A stretch of DNA of 64,000 nucleotides from Crocinitomicaceae bacterium (GTDB lineage: Bacteria > Bacteroidota > Bacteroidia > Flavobacteriales_D > Crocinitomicaceae), in contig JAHENC010000002.1 in assembly GCA_024643365.1 (NCBI GenBank), positions 207,877-271,876 on the forward strand, in the 5' to 3' direction. Made by a program: the position numbers and the translations under genes. The notes beneath the pieces were generated by a model, which had not been told where the DNA came from, made no database searches, and saw only the letters and a program-made list of their open reading frames with translations. Below are positions 31,474 through 40,756 of this stretch, one piece after another. Position 1 is the stretch's first letter, and every line of letters begins with the position of its first letter.

Positions 31474-32511
31474 TTATTGTTTACAGATCCAACCTTCAAT
31501 TCCTTTGGAACTTACTTTCGATTGGATGGCTTGAATTTCACTTTGATTAGTAGCTGAACCCGCACTTACGCGAATGAGTGTTCCTCCCGGTAAAATATGA
31601 GCGTTAAATCCATCTGCTTGAAGTTTTTGCACGAAGTTGTTTGCATTTCTCTCATCGGAAAAACACCCAACTACGTATTCGAAGTTTGCTTGAAGAATTT
31701 CTTTCTCGATGAGCACAGGCTTCGATTCAACATTTGGAACTTTCACAGCAAAAACGGTCGATTCATCGTATTGATAAAGTCCGATTTCACCTGGTTGTAC
31801 AGCGGAAAGTTGCGCGTCAATTTTCGATTCATTCAGTACAACTTTGTCAAATGACGTTATTTGTTTTTTCGCATATTGCACTGCTACTTTAGCTCGCAGA
31901 GGATTAAAGTCCTTGTAGGAAATGAGTCCAGAATGCAAAACATCTGTTTTCATTGGAATCCAAAACGAATAGAAAGCGAATGGCAACAAACAAGCCGCTG
32001 CAGCATACTTCCAGAATTTAGTTGGATTTTTAAGTGTTTGAACTTCGGTAGCGTCAGGAGCGAATTGGATGATCGGTGTTTCCTCTTGAACCGGATTTGG
32101 AACAAAAGTCACGTTCGATAAACCGTAGGAACTCAACAGTAAATTAAAATGTCTGTCTTGTTCGAAACGTACGATTCCGTCCGTATCCTTAGAGAATACC
32201 CCTAATTTCGGAATACTCACTTGCTTTCCTTGTGCTAAATCCGCATTTAATTTACCTGTGAAATCGGTCAATTGACTGACTCCTTCTTGGTAATAAAGTC
32301 CATTTAAACGTGCATATTCCGCCAATACTAATCCATCATCATTGATTAGATTACGGTTGAATAAAAGTTGTTTGTATGGAGCTTGAAGAATTCCTTTTTC
32401 AAAGTCGATCTGAGCCGAAATTGTTTTCGATACAAATCCACCAAAATTTGGCAGCACCACGCAATTGTGGCGCAAAATTAGTTGACAAATGACTTCTTCA
32501 AATGGGATCAT
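31474..32511 (-). CDS. HU-CCDC81/SPOR-domain membrane protein
   Basis: A 345-residue protein. Residues about 1-130 match the HU-CCDC81-type domain (CVVLPNFGGFVSK, GKQVSIPKLGVFSKD), a fold related to the DNA-binding HU proteins but in a membrane protein. One membrane helix (about 166-187) follows, and the C terminus (about 273-345) is a SPOR domain (FEYVVGCFSDERNANNFVQKL). SPOR domains bind glycan strands lacking side peptides, often at division sites, so a link between cytoplasm and cell wall is likely. The -7 box lies 4 nt before the ATG. Confidence 0.87.
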   Translation of the reverse strand: MIPFEEVICQLILRHNCVVLPNFGGFVSKTISAQIDFEKGILQAPYKQLLFNRNLINDDGLVLAEYARLNGLYYQEGVSQLTDFTGKLNADLAQGKQVSIPKLGVFSKDTDGIVRFEQDRHFNLLLSSYGLSNVTFVPNPVQEETPIIQFAPDATEVQTLKNPTKFWKYAAAACLLPFAFYSFWIPMKTDVLHSGLISYKDFNPLRAKVAVQYAKKQITSFDKVVLNESKIDAQLSAVQPGEIGLYQYDESTVFAVKVPNVESKPVLIEKEILQANFEYVVGCFSDERNANNFVQKLQADGFNAHILPGGTLIRVSAGSATNQSEIQAIQSKVSSKGIEGWICKQ

Positions 32512-32515
32512 TTAC

Positions 32516-32545
32516 CAAATTTACAAAAGAAAGATGGAATTACAA
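32516..32545 (-). promoter_or_regulatory. Promoter for the HU/SPOR gene (TTG-N19-TAAATTTG-4 nt-ATG)
   Basis: Minus strand: TTG at 32543-32545, 19 nt spacer, TAAATTTG at 32516-32523, then GTAA and the ATG. Both boxes are well spaced; the transcript should be leaderless. Confidence 0.6.
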
Positions 32546-33271
32546 AAACCGAAGTACTTTCTCTACATCTTCAGGTGTGTCGATGTTGGGAGTTTCTATG
32601 CTCGTTTGAACAACTTTAATTGGATATCCATGGTACATCCAACGCAATTGCTCTAAAGATTCCATTTTCTCAAGTGCTGTTGGTATCAATTGACAAATTT
32701 GCGCTAATGTACTTGTTCTGTATGCGTACAAGCCAATATGTCGGAGAAATGGATAATTCGATAAAAATTCTCCCTTGAAATGATATGAATTTGGAATGCA
32801 ACTACGACTGAAATATAGCGCGTTTTCTTGATGATCAAGGACAATTTTAATTCTGTTCGGATTCAACAAATCCGCTTCATCGCTCGTAGGGATTCCCAAG
32901 GTCGCGATGTTGACATCTGGATGATTAAATGCACTTAGGAGTTGATCTAGTTGCTGCGGATCCACTAATGGCTCATCTCCTTGAATGTTTATGACCACAT
33001 CGAAACCAGGATTTAATGCCGCTACTTCTGCGCAGCGATCTGTTCCACTTTGGTGTGACTCGTTTGTTAGGCATACATTTCCGCCAAAACGATGGACCTC
33101 ATCAACAATCCGTTGATCATCGGTTGCGACCACGATTTTTGTTAATGAGTTCGACTTTGACGCGCCTTCATAAACTCTTTGTATCATGGATTTTCCCTTG
33201 AGGTCAATCAAAGGTTTTCCTGGAAAACGTGAGGACGCATATCGAGCTGGGATGATTCCAAGTACTTTCAT
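32540..33271 (-). CDS. kdsB: 3-deoxy-manno-octulosonate cytidylyltransferase
   Basis: A 243-residue KdsB with IIPARYASSRFPGKPL (6-21), VVATDD, INIQGDEPL and LGIPTS-type motifs. It activates KDO with CTP for the lipid A core of the outer membrane. Its ATG overlaps the stop of the upstream TonB receptor gene by one nt (TAATG), so translation of the two may be coupled. The promoter of the following HU/SPOR gene overlaps the 3' end of kdsB. Confidence 0.97.
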   Translation of the reverse strand: MKVLGIIPARYASSRFPGKPLIDLKGKSMIQRVYEGASKSNSLTKIVVATDDQRIVDEVHRFGGNVCLTNESHQSGTDRCAEVAALNPGFDVVINIQGDEPLVDPQQLDQLLSAFNHPDVNIATLGIPTSDEADLLNPNRIKIVLDHQENALYFSRSCIPNSYHFKGEFLSNYPFLRHIGLYAYRTSTLAQICQLIPTALEKMESLEQLRWMYHGYPIKVVQTSIETPNIDTPEDVEKVLRFL

Positions 33272-35655
33272 TAAAATTTCATTTGTATTTGTGCGATAAA
33301 GTTTCTCGGTGGCTGAATATCTCCAGGTCGACTTGAATATTCTGCATTCAATAAATTGTTTGCAATGAAACTTACACGGAAATTTTCGTTGATTTTATAA
33401 GCGATGCGTGCATCAAAAACGACATTCCCTTTATTGTGCTGTTGTCTATATTCTTTGAGTCCAGGAAGGATGTAAACTGTACTATTCACCGCTGGATCCA
33501 AGTCCGATTCAAAAACCCGATCGATGTTGCGCATAAAACTATTGTAGCGAGAAGAAACGCCAAAACTCCAATCTTTGTAATTGGCTTCAATATCTGCTTT
33601 TGCTAAATGTTTAAATCGGTATTTCAACATATTCGTCGTTGTATCTGAATAGGTGGCTATGTAGAGATTATTGCTGTTTAAACTAATCGGATTCATGTAT
33701 GTATAACCAAGAAGGGAAACTAATTCCACGTTTCCTAATTTACCCATGGAATTGAAGGAAAAATCCAATCCTGAAATTCTGGCCTTTTCTACATTTTGGG
33801 CCTGGAATCCAACCCAATCACCTACATTGTAATTTCCGCTAGTTAAGAAAGTAATATCCTCCGGACTTGGATTAATTGGATTCAATGGTTTTTGAGAAAT
33901 TGGATTAAAATACACAAAAGAAAATTCCATCATATTGCTATACTGATTAACAAAAGCAGCCAAATCGATAAATCCTTTCCAAGAACCAATTTTTACACCT
34001 TGTTTGATGCCAATTTCTCCTGCCCAACCAATTTCCGGAGTCAAAAAGGGATTCGGGAAAATATTCAAGGCTCCAACGGATGTTTGTGTGTATCGTTCAG
34101 CTACGGAAGGATAACGAATACCTTGTCCAAAGGACGCCCGTAAATGCGTAAACTTCGCTGCTTGATAGTGAATCCCTGTGCGAAGAATCGGGTAAAAAGG
34201 AATTTTAATGTTCTTCTCTTCAGAAATCATAAAATCCGTGTCTCCACTTTTTCCATCCATTTGGAAATATTCCAAACGTGCACCTGCACTAAAGTCCCAT
34301 TTCCCTTTATGCAATTCAAGTTGTGAATATAGTGCCAGGTTTTCAGAATTGTGATCGCCAAATAAATTTGACTTGACAACATTGTAAATGTTTGATGCTC
34401 CCGAGGTAAGCGTTCCACCATTTTTAAATTGCTTTTGAATAGAGTAATCAGAAAAATAGATTACCGCACCATTGCTTTGACTTGGATTATTGATGTTGGT
34501 ATTTCGTGCATAATAAACACGCGTTTTTAAATGATGTAAATTGTTCTTTTTATCAATGAATTTAATATATGGATCAACAAACAAACGTTGGCCAAAATTG
34601 TAGGTAAGCGTAGAAGCAGCGTTACTTGTATCCGCACCACCACTTGGAACATATCCCAATGAGTCACTTTGCCAGATTAAAAAACTACCTGTCTTTTGTG
34701 CTTGATAATTGTAGCCTATTCCGGCTTTCAAACGAGTAGCCGTTTTTGGACGAAAATAAATGGTCCCGCTGACACGAGCACGGTTTTCTATCTCACCTTG
34801 ACGGTACCCATCATTTTTAAACAGCGTCGTGGAAATTGTATACCCCATGTAGCGATTCATTTTGGAATGATAAGCCTCTACTTGCTGAAACATGGGTGAC
34901 TTATCCCACCATTTTAGACTTGCCCTAGCCGGATCTCCATAGATTCCATTTTGGATTTTAATTTTCGTTTCCGGCGTTGATTTCGGTTCTTTTTCCGCCA
35001 AAGCAATGACTCCATTTAAGGCCCCGCTGCCGTATAGCACGGAAGATGCACCTTTCATTACCTCAATTTGAGAAGCTTGTTCCATTGGGATTGCATTCCA
35101 CTGTGTATCTCCAGCGTAACCAGAAAGCAAAGGCATTCCGTTCCACAGAAGCAATACTCGGCTTCCTGTACCGTAGGCAAATCCTGATCCACCACGGATA
35201 CTTACTTGACCATCCATGGTGTAAACTCCGGGTGTTTGATCCACCGCTTGTTCTAAGTCCGTGATTCCTTTGTTATCGATGAGTTGTGGCTTGATGATTT
35301 CCATGGAAACAGGAATTTCTTCAATCGCTTGTTTGCGTTTTCCAGCACTGACAACAACTGTTGTTTCATCCTTGGTTCTTGTTTTTAAGAAAATGGTGAT
35401 TGGTCCAGCGGATTTAATATCAATTGTATCATTGATAAACTGAATCATGGATACAATGATTTTAACCGGATATTTTGACGGAGTTAAGGTAAATTCTCCA
35501 GCGTAATTTGTGAGTGTTTTTTGTCCATCAGAGGAAATGACTTTTACATTTTGAAGTGCCTGATTATCTTCTGAACTGAAAACTGTTCCGGTGACTTGTC
35601 CTTGAACCAATAACGTGAACAAGGTGAAAAATGATGCGAAAAGTAATTTATTCAT
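33271..35655 (-). CDS. TonB-dependent receptor (paralogue 1)
   Basis: A 794-residue outer-membrane receptor: signal peptide (1-19), a carboxypeptidase-regulatory-like domain (about 20-93; VTGTVFSSEDNQALQNVKV), a plug domain (about 105-220; DQTPGVYTMDGQVSIRGGSGFAYG, MKGASSVLYGSGALNGVIAL) and a 22-strand-type barrel ending NFIAQIQMKF. These receptors import siderophores, cobalamin, metals or glycans using TonB energy; the ligand here is unknown and no SusD partner is present. It lies 62 nt downstream of a clear paralogue and shares a TAATG junction with kdsB. Confidence 0.93.
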   Translation of the reverse strand: MNKLLFASFFTLFTLLVQGQVTGTVFSSEDNQALQNVKVISSDGQKTLTNYAGEFTLTPSKYPVKIIVSMIQFINDTIDIKSAGPITIFLKTRTKDETTVVVSAGKRKQAIEEIPVSMEIIKPQLIDNKGITDLEQAVDQTPGVYTMDGQVSIRGGSGFAYGTGSRVLLLWNGMPLLSGYAGDTQWNAIPMEQASQIEVMKGASSVLYGSGALNGVIALAEKEPKSTPETKIKIQNGIYGDPARASLKWWDKSPMFQQVEAYHSKMNRYMGYTISTTLFKNDGYRQGEIENRARVSGTIYFRPKTATRLKAGIGYNYQAQKTGSFLIWQSDSLGYVPSGGADTSNAASTLTYNFGQRLFVDPYIKFIDKKNNLHHLKTRVYYARNTNINNPSQSNGAVIYFSDYSIQKQFKNGGTLTSGASNIYNVVKSNLFGDHNSENLALYSQLELHKGKWDFSAGARLEYFQMDGKSGDTDFMISEEKNIKIPFYPILRTGIHYQAAKFTHLRASFGQGIRYPSVAERYTQTSVGALNIFPNPFLTPEIGWAGEIGIKQGVKIGSWKGFIDLAAFVNQYSNMMEFSFVYFNPISQKPLNPINPSPEDITFLTSGNYNVGDWVGFQAQNVEKARISGLDFSFNSMGKLGNVELVSLLGYTYMNPISLNSNNLYIATYSDTTTNMLKYRFKHLAKADIEANYKDWSFGVSSRYNSFMRNIDRVFESDLDPAVNSTVYILPGLKEYRQQHNKGNVVFDARIAYKINENFRVSFIANNLLNAEYSSRPGDIQPPRNFIAQIQMKF

Positions 35656-35717
35656 AATAACGTAGTAGGATGTGAAAATAACGAATTCAAAGAGAATTTC
35701 GTGTGTTCAGCTCGAAA

Positions 35718-38024
35718 TTATAAATCGTACTGCAACTGAAGTGTGAAATTTCTTGGTGCTTGAAGGTCCCCTGGACGCGAAGCATATTCTGCATTTAAAA
35801 AGTTATTGGCAATGAAATTTAACTTTACTCCTTTTTTCAACTCGTAGCTCAGGCGGGCATCGAAGACAAAAACACCTTTATTGTATTGCTGGCGATACTG
35901 CTGCATTCCCACGAGTAATTCCGTTCCCAAAACACCCACTTCAAAGGCTCTGTCAATGTTTTTCATGAAACTATTGTAGCGCATGGACCCACCAATACTC
36001 CACTTTTTATACGTTGCTTGAATGTCCGCTTTTGCCAAATGATTGAAACGATATTTTAACATATTCGTCGAAGTATCGGAGAAGGAAGCTCTATAAATGG
36101 GGTCGTTATTAAGACTAATTGGATTCATATAGGTGTAACCAAGCAAGGAAACCACTTCAACATTTCCAATTTTTCCAGAGCTATTAAACGAAAACTCCAA
36201 TCCAGTAATTCTCGCTTTTTCAGCATTCTGCGCTTGAAAACCCACCCAATTGTACAAGTAATTGATGGCATCCGGATTGCTTGTTTGTAAAAAAGCCATT
36301 GTATCAGGCTTATAAACACCGAAAGAAAATTCTGTCATATTACTATATTGATTGACAAATCCAGCGACATCAATCATGCCCATCCATTTTCCAAACTTGA
36401 GAATTTGCTTCCAACCAATTTCACTATTCCAACCTGTTTCTGGTCGCAAATCGGGATTTCTAAAAATGCGTACACTACCTACTGAAGCCGAAATGTATCG
36501 TTCCGCAACCGAGGGAAAACGAATTCCTTGTCCAATGGATGCTCTCAAATGAGATGCTTTATTGATCGCATAATGTGTTCCCAAGCGAAAAATAGGGTAA
36601 ACCGGAGAAGTAAATTTATCTGAAATGACGAATTGGGTCTCGGGTTTCGATTTATCCAACTGACAATATTCCAATCTAAGTCCAGCGGTTAAATCGAGTT
36701 TTTTTAGTTTCGTTTCCACTTGCTCATACAAAGCCAAATTATTGCTTAAGTGATTATCAAAAACATAACTTGTTACTTTATTGGTCATATTCATGAATCC
36801 CGAAATGAGATTCGTGTTTCCGATTTTTTTCTGGATGTTATAATCAGCATAGTACATTTCTGCAAATGACGCATCATAAACCTTGTCTGAATTTCCGGTT
36901 GTCACCAAGTAATACCTTGTTCGCAAATAATGTTTATTGTCGTGTCTATCGATAAACTTAAGGTACGGGTCTACATTTAAGCGAACAGCACGTTGACGAC
37001 TCAACGTGTTTTCTAGCGCTTGGTAACCCATAGAATCGTTTTTCCAAAGGATAAAAACTCCTTTGTCTTGCCATTGAAATTGGTAACTCATTCCCAATTT
37101 CATTTTCGTATATTTCTTTGGAAAGTAATAAACGGATCCGTTAATGCGTGCACGTTTTTCGTCATTTCCTGCGCGGTAACCTTCATCGATGAGTCCGTTA
37201 ACTCCGATGGTATATCCAAATTTTCCTTTTGATTTTCCGTAATACACGTCAAGTAAATGACTAGTTGGATTTCTTGTCCACCAAGTCATGGAACTACGTT
37301 TTGGGTCTCCGTAAACACCAGACTGGTATTTCATTGTTAATTGACCTTCAGGTTTTGCTTCCTTTTCGGTGAGTGCAATGATTCCGTTCAACGCTCCACT
37401 TCCGTAAAGTACCGACGAAGCACCTTTCAAAATTTCAATTTGCGAAGCTTGTTCCATTGGTACAGCATTCCATTTTACATCTCCAACATCGGGAGAGAGC
37501 ATTGGAATTCCATTCCATAACAACATGACACGACTACCTGCTCCATAAGCATATCCTCCACCCCCTCGAATACTGACTTGTCCGTCCATAGTAAATACAC
37601 CCGGACTTTGATTTACTGCTTGTTCCAGATTCGTAAAACCTTTATTCGCTATTAAAGCTGGTTTTAAAATTTCAATTGAAATAGGAATCTCTTCAATGTT
37701 TTGATTACGTTTTCCGGACGTTACTACAACCGTTTTTACATCTTGAGAAAGTACAGATAAAGACATATTCACATAGCCCAATTGTTGAATTCGAATGGAA
37801 TCAACTTCAAATCCTTTTTTCTGAAAATACAGTGTGACAGGTAATTTTTTTACAGGAATGGTAAATGTTCCATATGAATTCGTCTCCACCCTTTCGTTTT
37901 CAGACGATTTCACTGAAACTTGAGCGATTACAACTTTTGATTCTTTGTTAATTATGACACCGGATAATTGCGCAAAAATGTATCCTTGAAGAATGCAAAA
38001 AAATGCAAATAAGTATTTTTTCAT
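35718..38024 (-). CDS. TonB-dependent receptor (paralogue 2)
   Basis: A 768-residue receptor with the same layout as its neighbour: signal peptide, regulatory-like domain (about 20-90), plug (NQSPGVFTMDGQVSIRGGGGYAYG, LKGASSVLYGSGALNGIIAL) and barrel ending NFTLQLQYDL. Long stretches match paralogue 1, for example VNQYSNM, ARITGLEFSFNS, LLGYTYMNPISLN and FLNAEYASRPGD, so the pair arose by tandem duplication. The loops differ, which could change ligand range. No specific ligand, TonB, ExbB or SusD gene is next to it. Confidence 0.92.
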   Translation of the reverse strand: MKKYLFAFFCILQGYIFAQLSGVIINKESKVVIAQVSVKSSENERVETNSYGTFTIPVKKLPVTLYFQKKGFEVDSIRIQQLGYVNMSLSVLSQDVKTVVVTSGKRNQNIEEIPISIEILKPALIANKGFTNLEQAVNQSPGVFTMDGQVSIRGGGGYAYGAGSRVMLLWNGIPMLSPDVGDVKWNAVPMEQASQIEILKGASSVLYGSGALNGIIALTEKEAKPEGQLTMKYQSGVYGDPKRSSMTWWTRNPTSHLLDVYYGKSKGKFGYTIGVNGLIDEGYRAGNDEKRARINGSVYYFPKKYTKMKLGMSYQFQWQDKGVFILWKNDSMGYQALENTLSRQRAVRLNVDPYLKFIDRHDNKHYLRTRYYLVTTGNSDKVYDASFAEMYYADYNIQKKIGNTNLISGFMNMTNKVTSYVFDNHLSNNLALYEQVETKLKKLDLTAGLRLEYCQLDKSKPETQFVISDKFTSPVYPIFRLGTHYAINKASHLRASIGQGIRFPSVAERYISASVGSVRIFRNPDLRPETGWNSEIGWKQILKFGKWMGMIDVAGFVNQYSNMTEFSFGVYKPDTMAFLQTSNPDAINYLYNWVGFQAQNAEKARITGLEFSFNSSGKIGNVEVVSLLGYTYMNPISLNNDPIYRASFSDTSTNMLKYRFNHLAKADIQATYKKWSIGGSMRYNSFMKNIDRAFEVGVLGTELLVGMQQYRQQYNKGVFVFDARLSYELKKGVKLNFIANNFLNAEYASRPGDLQAPRNFTLQLQYDL

Positions 38025-38087
38025 TCGGAAAAGCCTGATGTTTTTTATTAACTTAATATAACGAATCTAATCATTTTTTTGAATTTT

Positions 38088-39191
38088 ATGCCACTTGAAC
38101 TTTACAAAATCGCACTTGGACAACTGAAAGGAATTGGTCCTTCAAGAGCAACGAGAATCTTAGGAAAACTATCCTCACTCTCGGATTTATTTACACAAAC
38201 CGACCGAGAATTACACCTTCAAACAGGTGTTTCACTTTCCATATTAAAGGAAATGAATCGGGGTGAAGCACTGCTGATCGCTGAAAAACAACAGTCCTTT
38301 AATGAGCGAAACCAGATTTTGTCGCATTTTTTCATGGATGAAGATTATCCTAGAAGGTTGCGCCAATGTCCAGATGCACCCATCGTTCTCTTTTCTAAGG
38401 GCCTGACTGATTTAAATCATTCAAATGTTGTTTCTGTTGTTGGCACAAGAAATCAGACGGAATATGGACGAAAATTAGTAGAAGAATTATTGGATACAAT
38501 ACAGTCCAAGGACTTAACGATTATCAGCGGATTAGCTTATGGAGTAGATATTCACGTTCATGAGACTTGCGTGCAAAAAGGAATCTTTAATATCGGCGTT
38601 TTAGGACATAGTTTAGATCGGATTTATCCATATCAACACCGAAAAGTTGCTGAGAAAATGCTAGAAAATGGTGGATGGATTAGTGAATTCATCGTTGGAA
38701 CAAAACCCGACCGAATGAACTTCCCCATGAGAAATCGCATTATTGCAGGAATGTCCGATGCCATCATTGTTGTTGAAAGTAAAACAAAGGGTGGTTCGAT
38801 CATCACCGCGGATCTTGGGAATGATTATAACAGAGATGTTTTTGCTTTTCCTGGTAGCGTTCACCAAGAACAATCAGAGGGATGTAATTGGTTGATTCAA
38901 AAACAGAAGGCTCATTTGATTCAAAATGGAACTGATTTTTTAACGTTTATGAATTGGCATTTAGATATGCCACAAAAACAACTTGAATTATTCCCTGAAC
39001 TAGAAGAATTAGAATTGAAGGTATACCAAACTTTGGTTGAGCTGAAGGAAGGGCATATTGATGTAATCGCCATGAAGTCAGGATTAAGTACTTCGCAATT
39101 AAATGTGCTTTTATTTCAATTAGAAATGAAAAACGTCGTTCAATCAAGCTCTGGAAATCGCTATGCTTTACAATGGAGACATTGCGCTTAA
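38088..39191 (+). CDS. dprA: DNA-processing protein DprA
   Basis: A 367-residue DprA: N-terminal helix-hairpin-helix region (LGQLKGIGPSRATRIL), Rossmann core with VVGTRNQTEYG, IISGLAYGVDIHVHE, GVLGHSLDRIYPYQH, NFPMRNRIIAGMSDAIIVVE and GSIITADLGNDYNRDVFAFPG, and a C-terminal winged helix (about 300-365). DprA loads RecA on incoming single-stranded DNA during natural transformation; it is also widely kept in non-competent species. The ATG at 38088 is preferred over a TTG at 38079. Its 3' end overlaps dgkA (opposite strand) by 24 nt. Confidence 0.95.
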   Translation: MPLELYKIALGQLKGIGPSRATRILGKLSSLSDLFTQTDRELHLQTGVSLSILKEMNRGEALLIAEKQQSFNERNQILSHFFMDEDYPRRLRQCPDAPIVLFSKGLTDLNHSNVVSVVGTRNQTEYGRKLVEELLDTIQSKDLTIISGLAYGVDIHVHETCVQKGIFNIGVLGHSLDRIYPYQHRKVAEKMLENGGWISEFIVGTKPDRMNFPMRNRIIAGMSDAIIVVESKTKGGSIITADLGNDYNRDVFAFPGSVHQEQSEGCNWLIQKQKAHLIQNGTDFLTFMNWHLDMPQKQLELFPELEELELKVYQTLVELKEGHIDVIAMKSGLSTSQLNVLLFQLEMKNVVQSSSGNRYALQWRHCA

Positions 39192-39536
39192 ATGAGGAGA
39201 GAAGATCAGAATTCCAACAATAACGGCAGAAATACTCATCATCAACACCGCGCCTGCTGCAATGTCTTTCACTTGTTTGATCTTCGCATTGTATTCCAAA
39301 GTGTAGACATCAGACAATAATTCGATGCTCGTGTTTATAGCTTCCAGTGTGAAAACTGCGGCACTTGCACCTAAGATCCATAGCCATTCGAATCGATTCA
39401 AATCAACTATGAATCCAGCCACTAAAACCAAAGTGAAAACGACTAATTGAATTCGAGCATTACGGCTTTCACTAAATAGACCCTGAATCCCGATAATGGC
39501 AATTTTCAGCGCCGAAAAAAAGTTTGTGTGTTTCAT
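39168..39536 (-). CDS. dgkA: Diacylglycerol/undecaprenol kinase family protein
   Basis: A 122-residue integral membrane kinase with three hydrophobic helices and the family motif EAINTSIELLSD (about 64-75), which carries the metal-binding Glu. Such enzymes phosphorylate diacylglycerol or, in many bacteria, undecaprenol for cell-wall carrier recycling; which applies is not decidable by eye. It is convergent with dprA (24-nt overlap) and divergent from the metH operon. Confidence 0.92.
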   Translation of the reverse strand: MKHTNFFSALKIAIIGIQGLFSESRNARIQLVVFTLVLVAGFIVDLNRFEWLWILGASAAVFTLEAINTSIELLSDVYTLEYNAKIKQVKDIAAGAVLMMSISAVIVGILIFSPHLSAMSPL

Positions 39537-39570
39537 CGTTTTGAAATTAGTTAAAAAAATAAAAATGACG

Positions 39571-39578
39571 TAATTTTG
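39571..39578 (+). promoter_or_regulatory. metH operon -7 box
   Basis: TAATTTTG 20 nt before the SAM riboswitch; no well-spaced -33 element. Confidence 0.5.
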
Positions 39579-39598
39579 TAGACACGTTCATTTAAATA

Positions 39599-39702
39599 AA
39601 CTTATAAAGAAAGGTGGAGGGACTGGCCCTACGAAACCTTGGCAACCTGCCTTCATGGAAAAGGTGCCAAATCCGATTCCTAATTATGGAAAAAGATAAG
39701 TT
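39599..39702 (+). ncRNA. SAM-I (S-box) riboswitch
   Basis: P1 pairs AACTTAT (39599-39605) with ATAAGTT (39696-39702). Between them lie the S-box core signatures GGTGGAGGGACTGGCCC, CGAAACCTTGGCAACC and GGTGCCAAATCC, with P4 pairing TTCC/GGAA. S-adenosylmethionine binding normally shuts off methionine genes, and here the split metH genes follow 45 nt downstream. Both the class and the target agree, so the assignment is secure. Confidence 0.95.
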
Positions 39703-39719
39703 GAAACAACCGTTGTTTC
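39703..39719 (+). promoter_or_regulatory. Hairpin directly after P1 of the riboswitch (possible expression platform)
   Basis: GAAACAAC and GTTGTTTC form an inverted repeat abutting P1. No T tract follows, so it is not an ordinary intrinsic terminator; control of translation or a different mechanism is possible. Confidence 0.45.
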
Positions 39720-39747
39720 CGACACATTTCTTTGTTATTACACGCAC

Positions 39748-40737
39748 ATGAAAAGCGCATTAGAAACAGCATTAGCCACACGCATTTTAGTATTAGACGG
39801 AGCCATGGGAACCATGATTCAGCGCCACCAATTGGAAGAATTTGACTTTCGAGAAGGTGCCTTTGAACAACATGAAAAACCCTTAAAAGGTAACAATGAC
39901 CTTTTGTCAATTACAAGACCTGAAATTATAAAAGACATCCATCGCCAGTACTTGCAAGCCGGAGCGGACATAGTTGAAACAAATACGTTCTCTGGAACGA
40001 CTATCGCACAAGCAGATTACGGTCTAGAAGACGCAGTTTATGCCATTAACTTCGAAAGCGCGAAAATCGCCAAAGAAGTTTGTGCTGAATTTACAGATCG
40101 AACGAGGTTCGTCGCTGGATCAATTGGACCTACGAATCGCACTGCGTCCATTTCTCCAGATGTCAATGACCCTGGATTTAGAGCCGTTAGTTTTGATGAC
40201 CTTGTACTTGCCTACAAACATCAAGTCAATGCTTTAATGGATGGAGGCGTTGATCTTCTACTTGTCGAGACCATCTTTGACACACTCAATGCAAAGGCTG
40301 CACTTTTTGCCATTGACGAAGTATTTGAAGAACGGAAAATAAAACTTCCCATCATGGTTTCGGGAACAATCACAGATCAAAGTGGCCGAACATTAACCGG
40401 TCAAACAACCGAAGCATTTTTGATTTCGCTATCTCATATGCCATTGCTATCCATTGGTTTAAATTGTGCATTAGGAGCTTCCATGATGAGGCCATATTTA
40501 CAGATTTTAAATGAAAAATCAACGTTCGCTGTCAGTGCACATCCGAACGCAGGACTCCCAAATGAATTTGGACAATATGAAGAAAGTCCACAAATGATGG
40601 CGAATCAAATCAAGAGCTTCCTCGAAGAGGGATTAGTAAATATTATTGGCGGTTGTTGTGGAACAACTCCAGATCACATCAAAGCAATCGCTGACATCGC
40701 GAAAAATTACGCACCACGTCAAATAAACCAAGCATAA
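39748..40737 (+). CDS. metH: Methionine synthase, homocysteine-binding subunit (split MetH N-terminal part)
   Basis: A 329-residue protein equal to the first barrel of Met[11 protein letters not shown] near the N terminus, VETNTFSGT, and the zinc-binding cysteines in GLNCALG and GGCCGTTP. It activates homocysteine as a zinc thiolate to receive the methyl group from cobalamin. The folate, cobalamin and reactivation domains are on the next gene, 19 nt downstream in another frame. Two-gene MetH is known in Flavobacteriia, so this is probably natural. The SAM-I riboswitch precedes it. Confidence 0.94.
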   Translation: MKSALETALATRILVLDGAMGTMIQRHQLEEFDFREGAFEQHEKPLKGNNDLLSITRPEIIKDIHRQYLQAGADIVETNTFSGTTIAQADYGLEDAVYAINFESAKIAKEVCAEFTDRTRFVAGSIGPTNRTASISPDVNDPGFRAVSFDDLVLAYKHQVNALMDGGVDLLLVETIFDTLNAKAALFAIDEVFEERKIKLPIMVSGTITDQSGRTLTGQTTEAFLISLSHMPLLSIGLNCALGASMMRPYLQILNEKSTFAVSAHPNAGLPNEFGQYEESPQMMANQIKSFLEEGLVNIIGGCCGTTPDHIKAIADIAKNYAPRQINQA

Positions 40738-40756
40738 CCCACTTTTCCTCGAAAAA

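Noticed and set aside
39541..39570. Full -33/-7 promoter for the riboswitch transcript
   Set aside because: The nearest TTG is 27 nt from the -7 box, too far; only the -7 box is reported.
40738..40756. metH split as a sequencing frameshift
   Set aside because: The first ORF ends with a proper stop, the second starts with an ATG after 19 nt, no domain residues are missing, and split MetH is known in this group.
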